Positions 35,535 to 46,959 of a stretch of 64,000 nucleotides of DNA are shown one piece after another (the first letter of the stretch is position 1; the number at the start of each line of letters is the position of its first letter). The stretch comes from Theocolax elegans. Its lineage: Eukaryota > Arthropoda > Insecta > Hymenoptera > Cerocephalidae. The notes beneath the pieces are model-generated. The model worked only from the letters and a program-made list of their open reading frames with translations, was not told the DNA's origin and ran no database searches. A program made the position numbers and the translations under genes. The stretch covers positions 59,215,623 to 59,279,622 of the forward strand of contig CM047429.1 of assembly GCA_026168455.1 (NCBI GenBank). The letters are read 5' to 3'.

Positions 35535-36096
35535 AAAATTTTAAATTAAATTAAAAATTCTCTTACTAGGATAGTGTCACATCTGCGTGAAACGGACCTT
35601 ACTGAACACTTGGATATTTTTTCTACTATAAAAATATGAAGAAACCCGGGGCTAAAAACTCTAACGCACTATTTTACGATAGATATAAGCAAACAACGAA
35701 TATTTTCGCCAATAATACTTTTGATTTTGCTTATAACTCGGAAACGAGTAAAGATATACAATCAAACTGTAGTTAAAAAAACTGTAGATATATTTTGAAA
35801 AAAGAAGCTCAAATATCTTAATTTAATCAACTGTTATGGAAGAAATAAGAATTGGTCGAAATTTTGGCCTAAAAAATTATTAAATTCTAATGCTAAATTT
35901 TCATTAAAACTTTTATTTCATCTATTGTATACATACAATTTAATTATATTAAAAATGCTACTTTTTATTTAGCGTTATTTGGTATATATAAAATAATATG
36001 AACAATATAGTTTTTTTAAGATTTAAACTCAAATAATGAAAAAGTATTCGAAAATGGGTGGTTCGCGACTACTTACCCAAACCTGGTTTTAACAAT

Positions 36097-36399
36097 TGTC
36101 ACGTATACACATATGAGTGTACGCAACGTACTAGATGATCCGCAGCTATCTTAGATGACGGATAACGTTGACACATCAACGGGTATATAATCCTGATCCT
36201 TGCGAAGGGCGAGGTTTCATTCGGTTGATTCAAGTTAGATTCACGCGGTTGATTCAGATGTAGTTAAAAGTAGTTTAGAGTCAACGGTCCATGTATAATT
36301 GTCAGTTAATAAATAGATCACTATTCATTTGAATCTTGTTACTAAGTCTCTCACCTTTTCTTACCTAGGAAGAGGGGAATCAGGCCAACTCACGTAACA
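36097..36399 (+). mobile_element. Solo LTR, 303 bp
   Basis: It starts TGTCACGT and ends ACGTAACA, flanked on both sides by CAAT, a 4-bp target duplication usual for Ty3/gypsy integrases. Inside are a TATA-like GGGTATATAATCC near 36180 and AATAAA near 36308, giving a promoter-then-poly(A) order on the + strand. It lies inside the TTAA-flanked element and is therefore younger. Confidence 0.7.
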
Positions 36400-36830
36400 C
36401 AATAAACCCAAATTTTTTCATATTTTTAAATCGATATTTTAATTTCAATGTTTGGCTTGAAAATTCATGATTTTTTTCACAAATAATTACCGACCCAAAA
36501 TTGTTTATTCAATTATTATAAAAAATATTATTTTTTCTTGAAAAATCGATCCGTCTGGCCCTTTCTTCTGTTTCAAACTATCCTTATACATTTGTTCAGA
36601 TTTTAATTCAATATTTTAGATATAATTGGTGGGTTGAAAGGTGTAGATCCCTGCAATTTGGATCCGACATTGCCTTAAGTGAAACATTTTTCAATTCTTA
36701 CTTCAGATAGAGAAGGAGTGGGTCTTTTTACATAAGAATATGTTTTTATTTAATAATATGTACCTAGTTGTTTTTATGTTTGTCACAGATGAAAAATCAA
36801 TCGACTGTGAAATGTCCGCTTGGTCGTTAA

Positions 36831-39800
36831 TGAGTTAAAGTTGACAAAGCGTCATCAATTTATCCTACTTTTTAATAAAAAAAAAACTTTCCTATACATT
36901 TTCTCCACATCGATTGATTAATTATTGGATAATAAATGAATAACATAGCGTTCGAAACTATTTCTTCTCTACCTTCTCATGAGTTTAATAAATGACGTCA
37001 CTGAATAATTTTCAAATACCAGTTGCATTTTACCTTGATTGGTATCAAAAAATGGTATTAAAAATCTGAATTGAACTATATTTATGCAACATTTATGTGC
37101 ACTAAATCTATTAATTACAAACTTCGTCGCGCCGGATAAAAAATTAATAATTCCAATCTATAGTATAAAGTTTATGACTCACCTAATACCGATTTTTATT
37201 GGAGAATCCTGTTTGTTGATTGATCTGAAAAGCCTCTTATTAATAAACATGTATAGGTGTTTACATTGTTGCCATACGAAACTATAATTACAATCCCTTA
37301 AATTTTTGCACATATTAAAATTTTTTAAAAGCTTGTTATCGATCGCTATCAAAAGCAGGTACGAGTTATATATATATTAACCCTATAGTATTTATATATA
37401 CACCAACACAACGCAGTAAATTCTGTGAATTCCGTTGATTGCTAATTTTATATATGATTACACTTCTACGTAGGATATAATTGTACTTGTTTACTGGTTA
37501 ATTAATTGATAAAAACGTATATAGTTTCTTTTGTTACTTTTATTTATAGACTGTCGTGTTGCGAATGAAAATTGTATATAGGTGTACTCCAAGATAATAA
37601 ATTTACCGTTTCAATTCATTATTTACTAAAAAAATCGGTAAATTATTAAATGCTCGTGGATATTAAAATTTAAATTAACGTCACGTTGCTAGTGTAACAC
37701 CTAATAAATATTCATTCTAAATGATTGAATTTCTTGCTATCTTATAAGAATGACACGTATCTCTCTCGACCATCTAATAAATTATCCGCGGGTAACTCTG
37801 GTAACCATAAAAAATTGGATTACACAATTTATTTATTTACATTAAAATGTAGAATAATTTTTTGGAATATCATTATTACAATATTAAAAATTCAACTCTT
37901 ATTTGAAATGGTCGAAATTTACACTTTAACTGATAAATCAAACTGTATATAGAAACAAATTAACCCCTAATAAATTAAAAATTACATAGCCGTCAGATTT
38001 GAAAGTTCCACTTACTAGGACCTTAACCAATCCGGTATATATAACGATAATAAATGAGATAAATGATTCGTGATAATTGGTTATTGTTTCCCCGTCGCGC
38101 GTAATCCGGCTTTATTATACTGTATCAGTATTGACAGGTAGACAAATTCGTTCGTACGGAAGTCATCATGTGCTCGCAAGTATCTACGTTTCCTTCTTAT
38201 TTTTCAAATATTATCCTTACTATCATTCATTTTAATCATCCCATGCTTTATTACACCATCAATTTATTGATTTACGTACAATTTTTTTTGTAAATCGTCA
38301 TTTTCATACTTTGCAAGAAAATCTAGATTACTTATCAACGAATATTCGAGTCTTTATGACGTTAGTGAGAAACTTTGTAAATTTGTAAGTTATACGATAT
38401 AGGCCGTCTAGTTATTTTATATATTATGTTATAGAATTTTAATTAGATTTAGATGTCCATTAACTTCGGTACATATTTTGTTATCCTGTACACACACATT
38501 TACTTCTTATGTACAAAAGACAGTTTAATTATAATTATAAATTTAACTATAATTAATAATAAAATTTGTTTAATCATTTTCGAATTTTGTAGTAATTAAT
38601 ATTATAAAATAATATTTAATTAATTTTTATGTAATTATTACTAAAACTTTATATGAATTTCATTGTTAAGGATAATTATCTATCACTGTACGCTTCTCAA
38701 TTTTTTTATTATAACGTTGATTAATTTTAATATTATAACCTTGCACACGTGCAGAAAGTACATTTTTTCATTTTCTCTCAATTAAGCGCTACATCATTTA
38801 TAATTAAATGTTAAACAAACGCAAGTGCCGCATTTTACAAAAGAAAATGAAATTTTTCGAAAAAAATCCATTATACTCTTTACGCGTATATAATTGAAGA
38901 GTGTATTTAAAAAAGAGTGTACGATAAAAATAGCATTCTTAATTAATAAGAAAACGAGTCCGCTTGAAAATTTCATCGATTCTGCGTAAGAAATCCTCGA
39001 TTACATTCCTCGATCTACGTCATTAGCGATAACGCGGCGAATCTGCTTAATCGGAAATCGCAAAAAATTGATATTAATAAACTCACCCCATAGATTCAAC
39101 AAACCTATCGACGAGAAATCGAGGCTTTTAGGCGAAAAGCTGCCACCTCCACGTGCCTCTGCGATTGGTGGCAGAGAGACATCGTTCGACATCGTAAGAA
39201 ATTATGATAGTTGTGCATGCAGGTAATGACAAATATTTCTTTAGCGATTGAATAAACGTTTATGTTGACGGCGTATTAGTTTCAATTAAATAAATGAGAG
39301 GTTGTGATTGAAGTGATGTACAAAAAAAACGTGGGAGGAGTAAAACGTTTCTAATGTCTGTAAAGACTGCAACTTTACAAAGAACAAGTATCTTCATTTT
39401 CAATGCAACAAATAAAAAAAACAATTTTAAAGTTAAAACCCAACTTCCTCATTATTATTTCTACCACCAACTATTTATCTTTTGGAGTTACGTATAAAAT
39501 ATATATATATCTCAATTACTTTTCCTATTACATCATACATGTCGTTTTTTAATTAATCGATTTTTACAACTTGTGAAAATATGTTTTCCGGTACACGATC
39601 CATTACATTATCTTAAATTGTTAATTGAGTCAATACTTATCACTACAATTATAAATGCATAAGAATTGTTAAAACAATTATTACAGATGATTCATCATTA
39701 ATATGTACTGTTACAAATTAATCATTTTAACTGTTTACATTATTTTTTGCATTTGCAATCTCGCGACGTATTACCTACTTTTGTGAGGAGAAAATACGCT

Positions 39801-41023
39801 TAGTGTCCAGTAGATTTACAGATTTGCAGTTGACTCTAAAATTTGCTACATCGGTTTTTACTGGTCGTACAAATAATAATAAATTATAATTAAAATCACA
39901 AGAAAAATGAATTTAACGTTCGGTGATATTTATACATATCAACCGTAGTGGACGAAGTGTAAGAATGAGCCTTCTTTATTTTAAAATTAATTTTTAGTTC
40001 GGAAAGATCAATAAATTATATTCTGTAAATATACTATAAAATTAAAATTGTATATAAATAATAGTATATGTACTTGAACCAAATATCAAATACCCTCACA
40101 TACCCAATTGTTGATCAATTATGGGAAATTCGAACGTTCGTAGAGTAATTTTATGTTAAAAAGACTAATAATTATATATATTTTTAGACGCATACATAAA
40201 GTATAAGTATTAAACTTACTTTTAGCGATCTGAGAAAAATAAAATAACTACTACTTTTAAACTAAGCAACAATTTAAGAAAAAAAAGGTGGAAAGTACCA
40301 ATTTCTGATCAGTAAATTTTCGGTACGTATACCAATTTCCAGTTAAACCTTATACTAACCAATTATTGTTTGTTTAACCTTTAAATTGTGCGTAGCAACG
40401 TTTAGATTTACCTAAATCTTATCATTTTATTGAAATAATATACTGATCAGAAATTGGTTCATGATCAACAATTGGGTACCTTACGGTATGACCCCGTGAA
40501 GGAAAATGCCAAAATGTTTTATTCTAAAACTTTACAAATCTATGTATTGGGGTTGCATAATTGTAAAGAAACAGAAACTAAGACTAATGCACTACAAGAA
40601 GAATGAATTTATATTTCACAATCAAAACTTACCATGAGTTGTACCTAGCAATTATATATGAGATATATATCTTATAATACTAAAAAAATATTACACAAAA
40701 TTAATATTATAACTTGACTATACCAAATAAACTTATAACAACTTTTATAAACATTATACGAATAAAGCACATAAAATGAATATTAAGCAGCATATATGTA
40801 TATACAAAAATCAGTTTGTACTCAAATGAAAAATTATTTGTGCCTATTTAGTATCGACTAAAGTCAATATTTACATTGATTCGATAATATCATATTATCG
40901 ATATTATCAGGAAGGAAACATTTGAGTTGAATTGAATGTTTTAGCAAGATCTGCTAAAATTAAAACCTAATTTATTAAAATTAATGTGATTAATATATAC
41001 TATATTAGTAAATAAAATTATTT
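36831..41023. other. AT-rich region with a nested palindrome and one exon-like frame
   Basis: The minus-strand frame from ATG 39192 (SNDVSLPPIAEARGGGSF) is the only coding-like piece; see findings. 40103-40476 holds nested inverted motifs. The rest shows no gene. Confidence 0.3.
40103..40476. repeat. Nested inverted repeats, probable MITE remnant
   Basis: The outer pair CCCAATTGTTGATCA (40103) and TGATCAACAATTGGG (40462) encloses the inner pair ACCAATTTCTGATCAGTA (about 40297) and TACTGATCAGAAATTGGT (40441). The arms are perfect over these motifs. The motif order (ACCAATT...TGATCA) is similar in both pairs. Confidence 0.55.
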
Positions 41024-42756
41024 TACCAAATCTACTTATGATATAATTTTCATAAATCACACAATGTAATGCCATTGGCTTATCTATTATGTGTATGGAA
41101 TCTTTGACAATCAAAATACAATGATATTACAAATTATTATCAAAAAAAAAATTACCGCAAAAAAAACAATATCATACGGTCTTAAAATATCCGTTTTTGT
41201 GTGAACAATTGTGTACACATTTCGTATTTCATAACACTGGCATTCGATATATAACTTTTAAAAATTCGGCGTTAATTATATTATTAGTATATATCTTATA
41301 TTTTTATTTCTTACCGTAATAATGTAATTGAAAAAAAAAATCTAATTTCGCATTCAATTTATATAACTGTATACTATTAAATGAAAAATCAATACGAAAG
41401 AGCGAGATTAATTAAACTACACTTAACTGAATATATTGGAGCGCGGTGCAAACACACGTAACAAACACGTGCTAACCTTTGCTTTTACCACGGATCGGCT
41501 GTTTCATAAACGTGAATTCTATGTATAATAATGGCCGTGAAAAACGAACCAGTAAGCACGCGCACCAACTTTTTTTACGTAAAAAGCAAATCGATCACAC
41601 ATTAACCCTTATGTTTAATAGATTGATAGATTTTTTATCACCTCTCCGAAAGCGCAGTTATTTTTGTTTTTAAGTGTTTACTTTTAAGTTTAAGGTCGAA
41701 AATCTAAGTGAAAAGTTTAAATCGATTTTCATGCATTTTTTTCGAAATCAATTTTACCATACGAAAAAATAGCTATGAAACTTTCAAGCCTTAAATTTGC
41801 AAGCTGAAAAATATGAGAAAATCATTATTACGCTCGCGTATTACGAGCATCGATGCACTTTATTTTTATATACTGAAAATAACATTCTGTTACCAAATCT
41901 ACTTATGATATAATTTTCATAAATCACACAATGTAATGCCATTGGCTTATCTATTATGTGTATGGAATCTTGACAATCAAAATACAATGATATTACAAAT
42001 TATTATCAAAAAAAAAATTACCGCAAAAAAAACAATATCATACGGTCTTAAAATATCCGTTTTTGTGTGAACAATTGTGTACACATTTCGTATTTCATAA
42101 CACTGGCATTCGATATATAACTTTTAAAAATTCGGCGTTAATTATATTATTAGTATATATCTTATATTTTTATTTCTTACCGTAATAATGTAATTGAAAA
42201 AAAAAATCTAATTTCGCATTCAATTTATATAACTGTATACTATTAAATGAAAAATCAATACGAAAGAGCGAGATTAATTAAACTACACTTAACTGAATAT
42301 ATTGGAGCGCGGTGCAAACACACGTAACAAACACGTGCTAACCTTTGCTTTTACCACGGATCGGCTGTTTCATAAACGTGAATTCTATGTATAATAATGG
42401 CCGTGAAAAACGAACCAGTAAGCACGCGCACCAACTTTTTTTACGTAAAAAGCAAATCGATCACACATTAACCCTTATGTTTAATAGATTGATAGATTTT
42501 TTATCACCTCTCCGAAAGCGCAGTTATTTTTGTTTTTAAGTGTTTACTTTTAAGTTTAAGGTCGAAAATCTAAGTGAAAAGTTTAAATCGATTTTCATGC
42601 ATTTTTTTCGAAATCAATTTTACCATACGAAAAAATAGCTATGAAACTTTCAAGCCTTAAATTTGCAAGCTGAAAAATATGAGAAAATCATTATTACGCT
42701 CGCGTATTACGAGCATCGATGCACTTTATTTTTATATACTGAAAATAACATTCTGT
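41024..42756. repeat. Tandem duplication, unit about 866 bp
   Basis: 41024-41890 is repeated at 41891-42756. The only difference I noticed is one T in TCTTTGACAATC versus TCTTGACAATC. The unit has no gene. Near-perfect identity suggests a very recent event or an assembly artefact. Confidence 0.9.
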
Positions 42757-43109
42757 TAAAAATTATTATATTGTTTAGTGTTAAAGCTAATCAATTAAAT
42801 CAGTATTCTGTACAGTAAAATTTACAAGAATTATACCAAAAATTAATATATTTTTATTAATTTTACTACGATAATAGTAGTTCTTTTCTTTACACCTAAT
42901 AACAACTCAACATCATTTTTTGTACGAATCTCTTAAATTTCTGTTTTTATTAGAGCTTCAACAATTTTAATGAATGAAAATCATTCGAAGATTAGTCAAA
43001 TGCTTTGTAGCATTAAAAGGACTGATGAGATGTAAACCTTTGAAGACTCTTTGATTTTATCATAATTCTGTATACATTTTTTCTATATACAAACGTTACA
43101 TAAAGAACG

Positions 43110-43640
43110 AGGAGCATGGAACTGGGTTTATTTTGTGCCCTCTTTTTTCCTCCTACCGTTTATCCCTGGGGGACTTTAACGGTGTTCACCTACCACCTAT
43201 GTGTGGGTGCTTTATCCCTCCCTTAAAAACCCCACCATCTCGCATTCGCCCGGGTTATGCCCGTGGATGAGGGAAACCTGTGAAGCAGGGAAAACCTCAC
43301 CCGAGATGGCCGGTGTATTCGAAACATTCTTTTTGGGTGTCAAAGTCACATTGCGTAGGCCTTGACACCGAAACCGAATGTTTCACACCTCCCGCTCACG
43401 TTGTGAAGTGTGAAAAAACACCCAACCCGCCACGAAAGCCAAGCGACCGCCCGAGTAAAATGATTTCCAGGCAAAAAGTAGGCCCTGTTCAGGTACCTGA
43501 CGAATATTAAAAGGCCCTGAACAGGTGCCTGTAAAGGACCTTTAAAAATGTAATGGGGTGGAGATCAGGGCCTGTTTTATGTAATACTATTTTGTGGGTA
43601 TGTTCAGGTGATATTAAGGCACTGAATTAGTAGTAAAAAC
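43110..43640 (+). mobile_element. GC-rich retroposon-like insert
   Basis: A GC-rich block in AT-rich DNA. It has inverted motifs GGCCCTGTTCAGGTACCTG and GGCCCTGAACAGGTGCCTG near 43481 and 43513. Its right end (43526-43575: CCTGTAAAGGACC, AATGTAATGGGG, TCAGGGCCTG) resembles the tail of the 5S-derived SINE at 44455, which suggests one retroposition family. No coding frame is convincing. Two 20-bp direct repeats around GGACGGGGATTT follow at 43685 and 43768. Confidence 0.4.
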
Positions 43641-44454
43641 TAAATCTGAATGTATTTGTTATTTACATTGTTTTTAATTGTAACCTTTAGAGGACGGGGA
43701 TTTTCTGGTTCAAAAAAGCTTCTTTTTTCAATAAAATTAATGTCTAAAAACATCGAATCACTTTAACCTTTACAGGACGGGGATTTGGGTTACTGTTTCT
43801 CTCACTTTTCTATAGAAATCGAGTTATGTGTTGTCTTACATCTCAAAACTAACACATGTAAAGGGTCGATCATGGGCAGGCCGTATAGGTTAATAGGTTA
43901 ATAAAACGTATCTTACAGTGTAACAGCTGTGTAATCTTATTAAAAACACAAAATATACTAATATAAAATTATAATAAATAAGTTAATTAGGCGTGCGTAC
44001 ATGCATGTGTGTGTGTGTGTGTGTGTGCGTGTGTGTGCGTTATAGGTTTGTGTAAATAGAATAAAATGCATTTAAGACATTAATATTTATTAACATAAAT
44101 ATTATAGATAATATAATTAAAATATATGTTTATAATTTCCAAATAATTACAACAATCTTAATATAATATAATATTAATAACTTTGCACTTTTTTATACAA
44201 TACAAATTAAATTTTTCACATATTTAAAGCAATATAATACTGCATAAACTTTTATATTATTAAAGTGTTTTTTTAAACTTTCACTATTTATATATGTATT
44301 TTCCTTTTCAATCGATACCTTCGAACTCTTAGTAAATTAAGCTTCTGAGCATTATCAATTTTTTTATTCATTTTATATTTATAAAAAATTCTTGATAAAA
44401 TTCTAACCTGAAAATTATATACAATACTATATAATTTGTAGATACTATTACTAA

Positions 44455-44729
44455 CCTCACATTCGAACTAACAAAATGGACTTTACTATAAACCTCACAT
44501 CCGAACTAACAAAATTAGGCCCTGACTTAAATTCCATTACATTCGTATCCCGGCCCTTAACAGGCGGCCTTTTCGGCCCTGTTTCTAATTCAGGCGGCCT
44601 GGCTAGCATTTCTACTCGGGCGAGAACGTCACCCATCCACTTGGGTACCGCGCTCAATACTGCTTAACTTCCGTGACCGGCCGAGGTGCGTCTCGGCCAC
44701 TCCGCCACCGCGTCGGTTAACTGGGTTTT
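44455..44729 (-). mobile_element. 5S-rRNA-derived SINE, copy 1
   Basis: On the minus strand the head contains GAAGTTAAGCAGTATTGAGC, then GCGGTACCCAAGTGG and ATGGGTGAC. These correspond to the internal control region of 5S rRNA (A box, intermediate element, C box), which is a Pol III type 1 promoter. A GGCC-rich body follows, then a tail with AATGTAATGGAATTTAAG and TCAGGGCCTAATTTTG, then two TTTGTTAGTTCG repeats. The head is too diverged, and its 3' part replaced, to be a 5S gene. Confidence 0.6.
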
Positions 44730-45844
44730 TATATTTTGTTAACAATAAACTTCTCATTACTACAACTTAAAAATAAAGAGTTTCGAAAATTAAGATTTAC
44801 TTTTTCGAGCATAATATTTATTTTCAAAAAGAGACATGTGGATAAATAAGTAAAATAGATTTAAAATATTAACTCAGTTTTTGTGCTAATGTAAATACTT
44901 GGTGATGTATATATATATATATATGACATTAGAAAGATCAGAAAAAAACTGTCGAAACTATGTTTCAAGTTTTCTTTTGTAAACATAATGGTTAATATAT
45001 ATGTAAACGAGTTGAATAGAGCGCCTTCTGTCAATATACTGTTATATTTTATACATAGAATAATGACACAAAGCGCACCACATATACTGATGCTTTTCTT
45101 TATAAATGTGTATGTGCTTTTTCTCTTTATCATCACGTGTACATGCCGTCAACGCAAAGATAATAAGATCTAAAAATAATTGATCGATCGAAATGATGGA
45201 ACAGAACTACATAAAATAGGTGATTTACAGTTTCCGAAGCCCATACGCAAACGATTATTCCTTTGCCTATAATATAAATATACATATAAAACTGTATGCA
45301 CGTGTGTATGTATATTTGTACATGTATATATACATTATCTATGTACCTGTACAAATTATATATAAGGTTAATTAGGCGTGCGTACATGCATGTGTGTGTG
45401 TGTGTGTGTGCGTGTGTGTGCGTTATAGGTTTGTGTAAATAGAATAAAATGCATTTTTAAGACATTAATATTTATTAAACATAAATATTATAGATAATAT
45501 AATTAAAATATATGGTTTATAATTTCCAAATAATTACAACAATCTTAATATAATATAATATTAATAACTTTGCACTTTTTATACAATACAAAATTAATCT
45601 TGTCACATATTTAAAGCAATATAATACTGCATAAACTTTTATATTTATTAAAGTGTTTTTTTTTAAACTTTCACTATTTATATATGTATTTTCCTTTTCA
45701 ATCGATACCTTCGAACTCTTAGTAAATTAAGCTTCTGAGCATTATCAATTTTCTTTATTCATTTTATATTTTATAAAAATTCTTGATAAAATTCTAACCT
45801 GAAAATTTATATACAATACTATATAATTTGTAGATACTATTACT

Positions 45845-46119
45845 AACCTCACATTCGAACTAACAAAATTGACTTTTACTATAACCTCACATCCGAACTA
45901 ACAAAAATTAGGCCCTGACTTAAATTCCATTACATTCGTATCCCGGCCTTAACAGGCGGCCTTTTCCGGCCCTGTTTTCGAATTCAGGCGGCCTGGCTAG
46001 CATTTCTACTCGGGCGAGAACGTCATCCCATCCACTGGGTACCGCGCTCAATACTGCTTAACTTCCGTGACCGGCCGAGGTGCGTCTCGGCCACTCCGCC
46101 ACCGCGTCGGTTAACTGGG
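45845..46119 (-). mobile_element. 5S-rRNA-derived SINE, copy 2 (in the duplicated unit)
   Basis: Same element as at 44455-44729, brought by the tandem duplication, with small indels in runs of identical bases. Confidence 0.6.
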
Positions 46120-46830
46120 TTTTTATATTTTGTTAACAATAAACTTCTCATTACTACAACTTAAAAATAAAGAGTTTCGAAAATTAAGATTTACTTTTTC
46201 GAGCATAATAATATTTATTTTCAAAAAGAGACATGTGGATAAATAAGTAAAATAGATTTAAAATATTAACTCAGTTTTTGTGCTAATGTAAATACTTGGT
46301 GATGTATATATATATATATATATGACATTAGAAAGATCAGAAAAAAACTGTCGAAACTATGTTTCAAGTTTTCTTTTGTAAACATAATGGTTAATATATA
46401 TGTAAACGAGTTGAATAGAGCGCCTTCTGTCAATATACTGTTATATTTTATATACATAGAATAATGACACAAAGCGCACCACATATACTGATGCTTTTCT
46501 TTATAAATGTGTATGTGCTTTTTCTCTTTATCATCACGTGTACATGCCGTCAACGCAAAGATAATAAGATCTAAAAATAATTGATCGATCGAAATGATGG
46601 AACAGAACTACATAAAATAGGTGATTTACAGTTTCCGAAGCCCATACGCAAACGATTATTCCTTTGCCTATAATATAAATATACATATAAAACTGTATGC
46701 ACGTGTGTATGTATATTTGTACATGTATATATACATTATCTATGTACCTGTACAAATTATATAGTAACGTGTTATCAGGGTCGATGTTGAATAGCGGGGG
46801 CGATGCCGTGCGTTGATAACGGGTTTCGCG

Positions 46831-46959
46831 ATGCCACAGGCTCTCAGTCGTAAGATGATAGAGGGCCAGGTACATCAAAGTTTGATACAGCAGCCGTCGC
46901 TCACCGCATCGACGCCCGCCATCACTACCACTGTCAAGTTCGACAAGTACGACCTATAA
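46831..46959 (+). CDS. Short coding-like ORF, 42 aa, unknown
   Basis: The ATG opens MPQALSRKMIEGQVHQSLIQ, continues with PAITTTVKFDKYDL and ends at TAA 46957. Codon choice (GTC AAG TTC GAC AAG TAC GAC) looks genuine, and the block is GC-rich against AT-rich flanks. It may be a small upstream ORF or 5' exon of SLC41 gene 2, about 3 kb upstream of that gene's first coding exon. Two donor-like sites inside (C/GTAAGA at 46849 and CAG/GTACAT at 46874) would shorten it. No family is recognised. Confidence 0.3.
   Translation: MPQALSRKMIEGQVHQSLIQQPSLTASTPAITTTVKFDKYDL

Larger units (their letters stand above)
34801..36830. mobile_element. TTAA-flanked inverted-repeat element, 2.03 kb, non-autonomous
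   Basis: The left end TTAACGACCGAACGGACATT and the right end, inverted as TTAACGACCAAGCGGACATT, begin terminal inverted repeats that remain alignable for about 130 bp, down to AAAAAGACCC. TTAA at both ends fits the target site of piggyBac-type transposases, but the outer base triplet is not the usual CCC, so the superfamily is inference. The interior has no transposase-like frame and contains a solo LTR (36097-36399) and a strong hairpin (35486-35534). Confidence 0.6.
43983..46763. repeat. Tandem duplication, unit about 1.39 kb
   Basis: 43983-45367 is repeated at 45368-46763. Each unit starts with a GT microsatellite (44008-44038, 45391-45420) and contains one 5S-derived SINE. The copies differ at many places almost only by homopolymer length (for example CCCTTAACAGG versus CCTTAACAGG), the pattern expected of sequencing noise or two haplotypes placed in series. 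Confidence 0.88.

Noticed and set aside
44457..44667. ORFs on both strands of the SINE
   Set aside because: The sequence is a 5S-derived retroposon. The frames are not conserved between the two copies because of indels.
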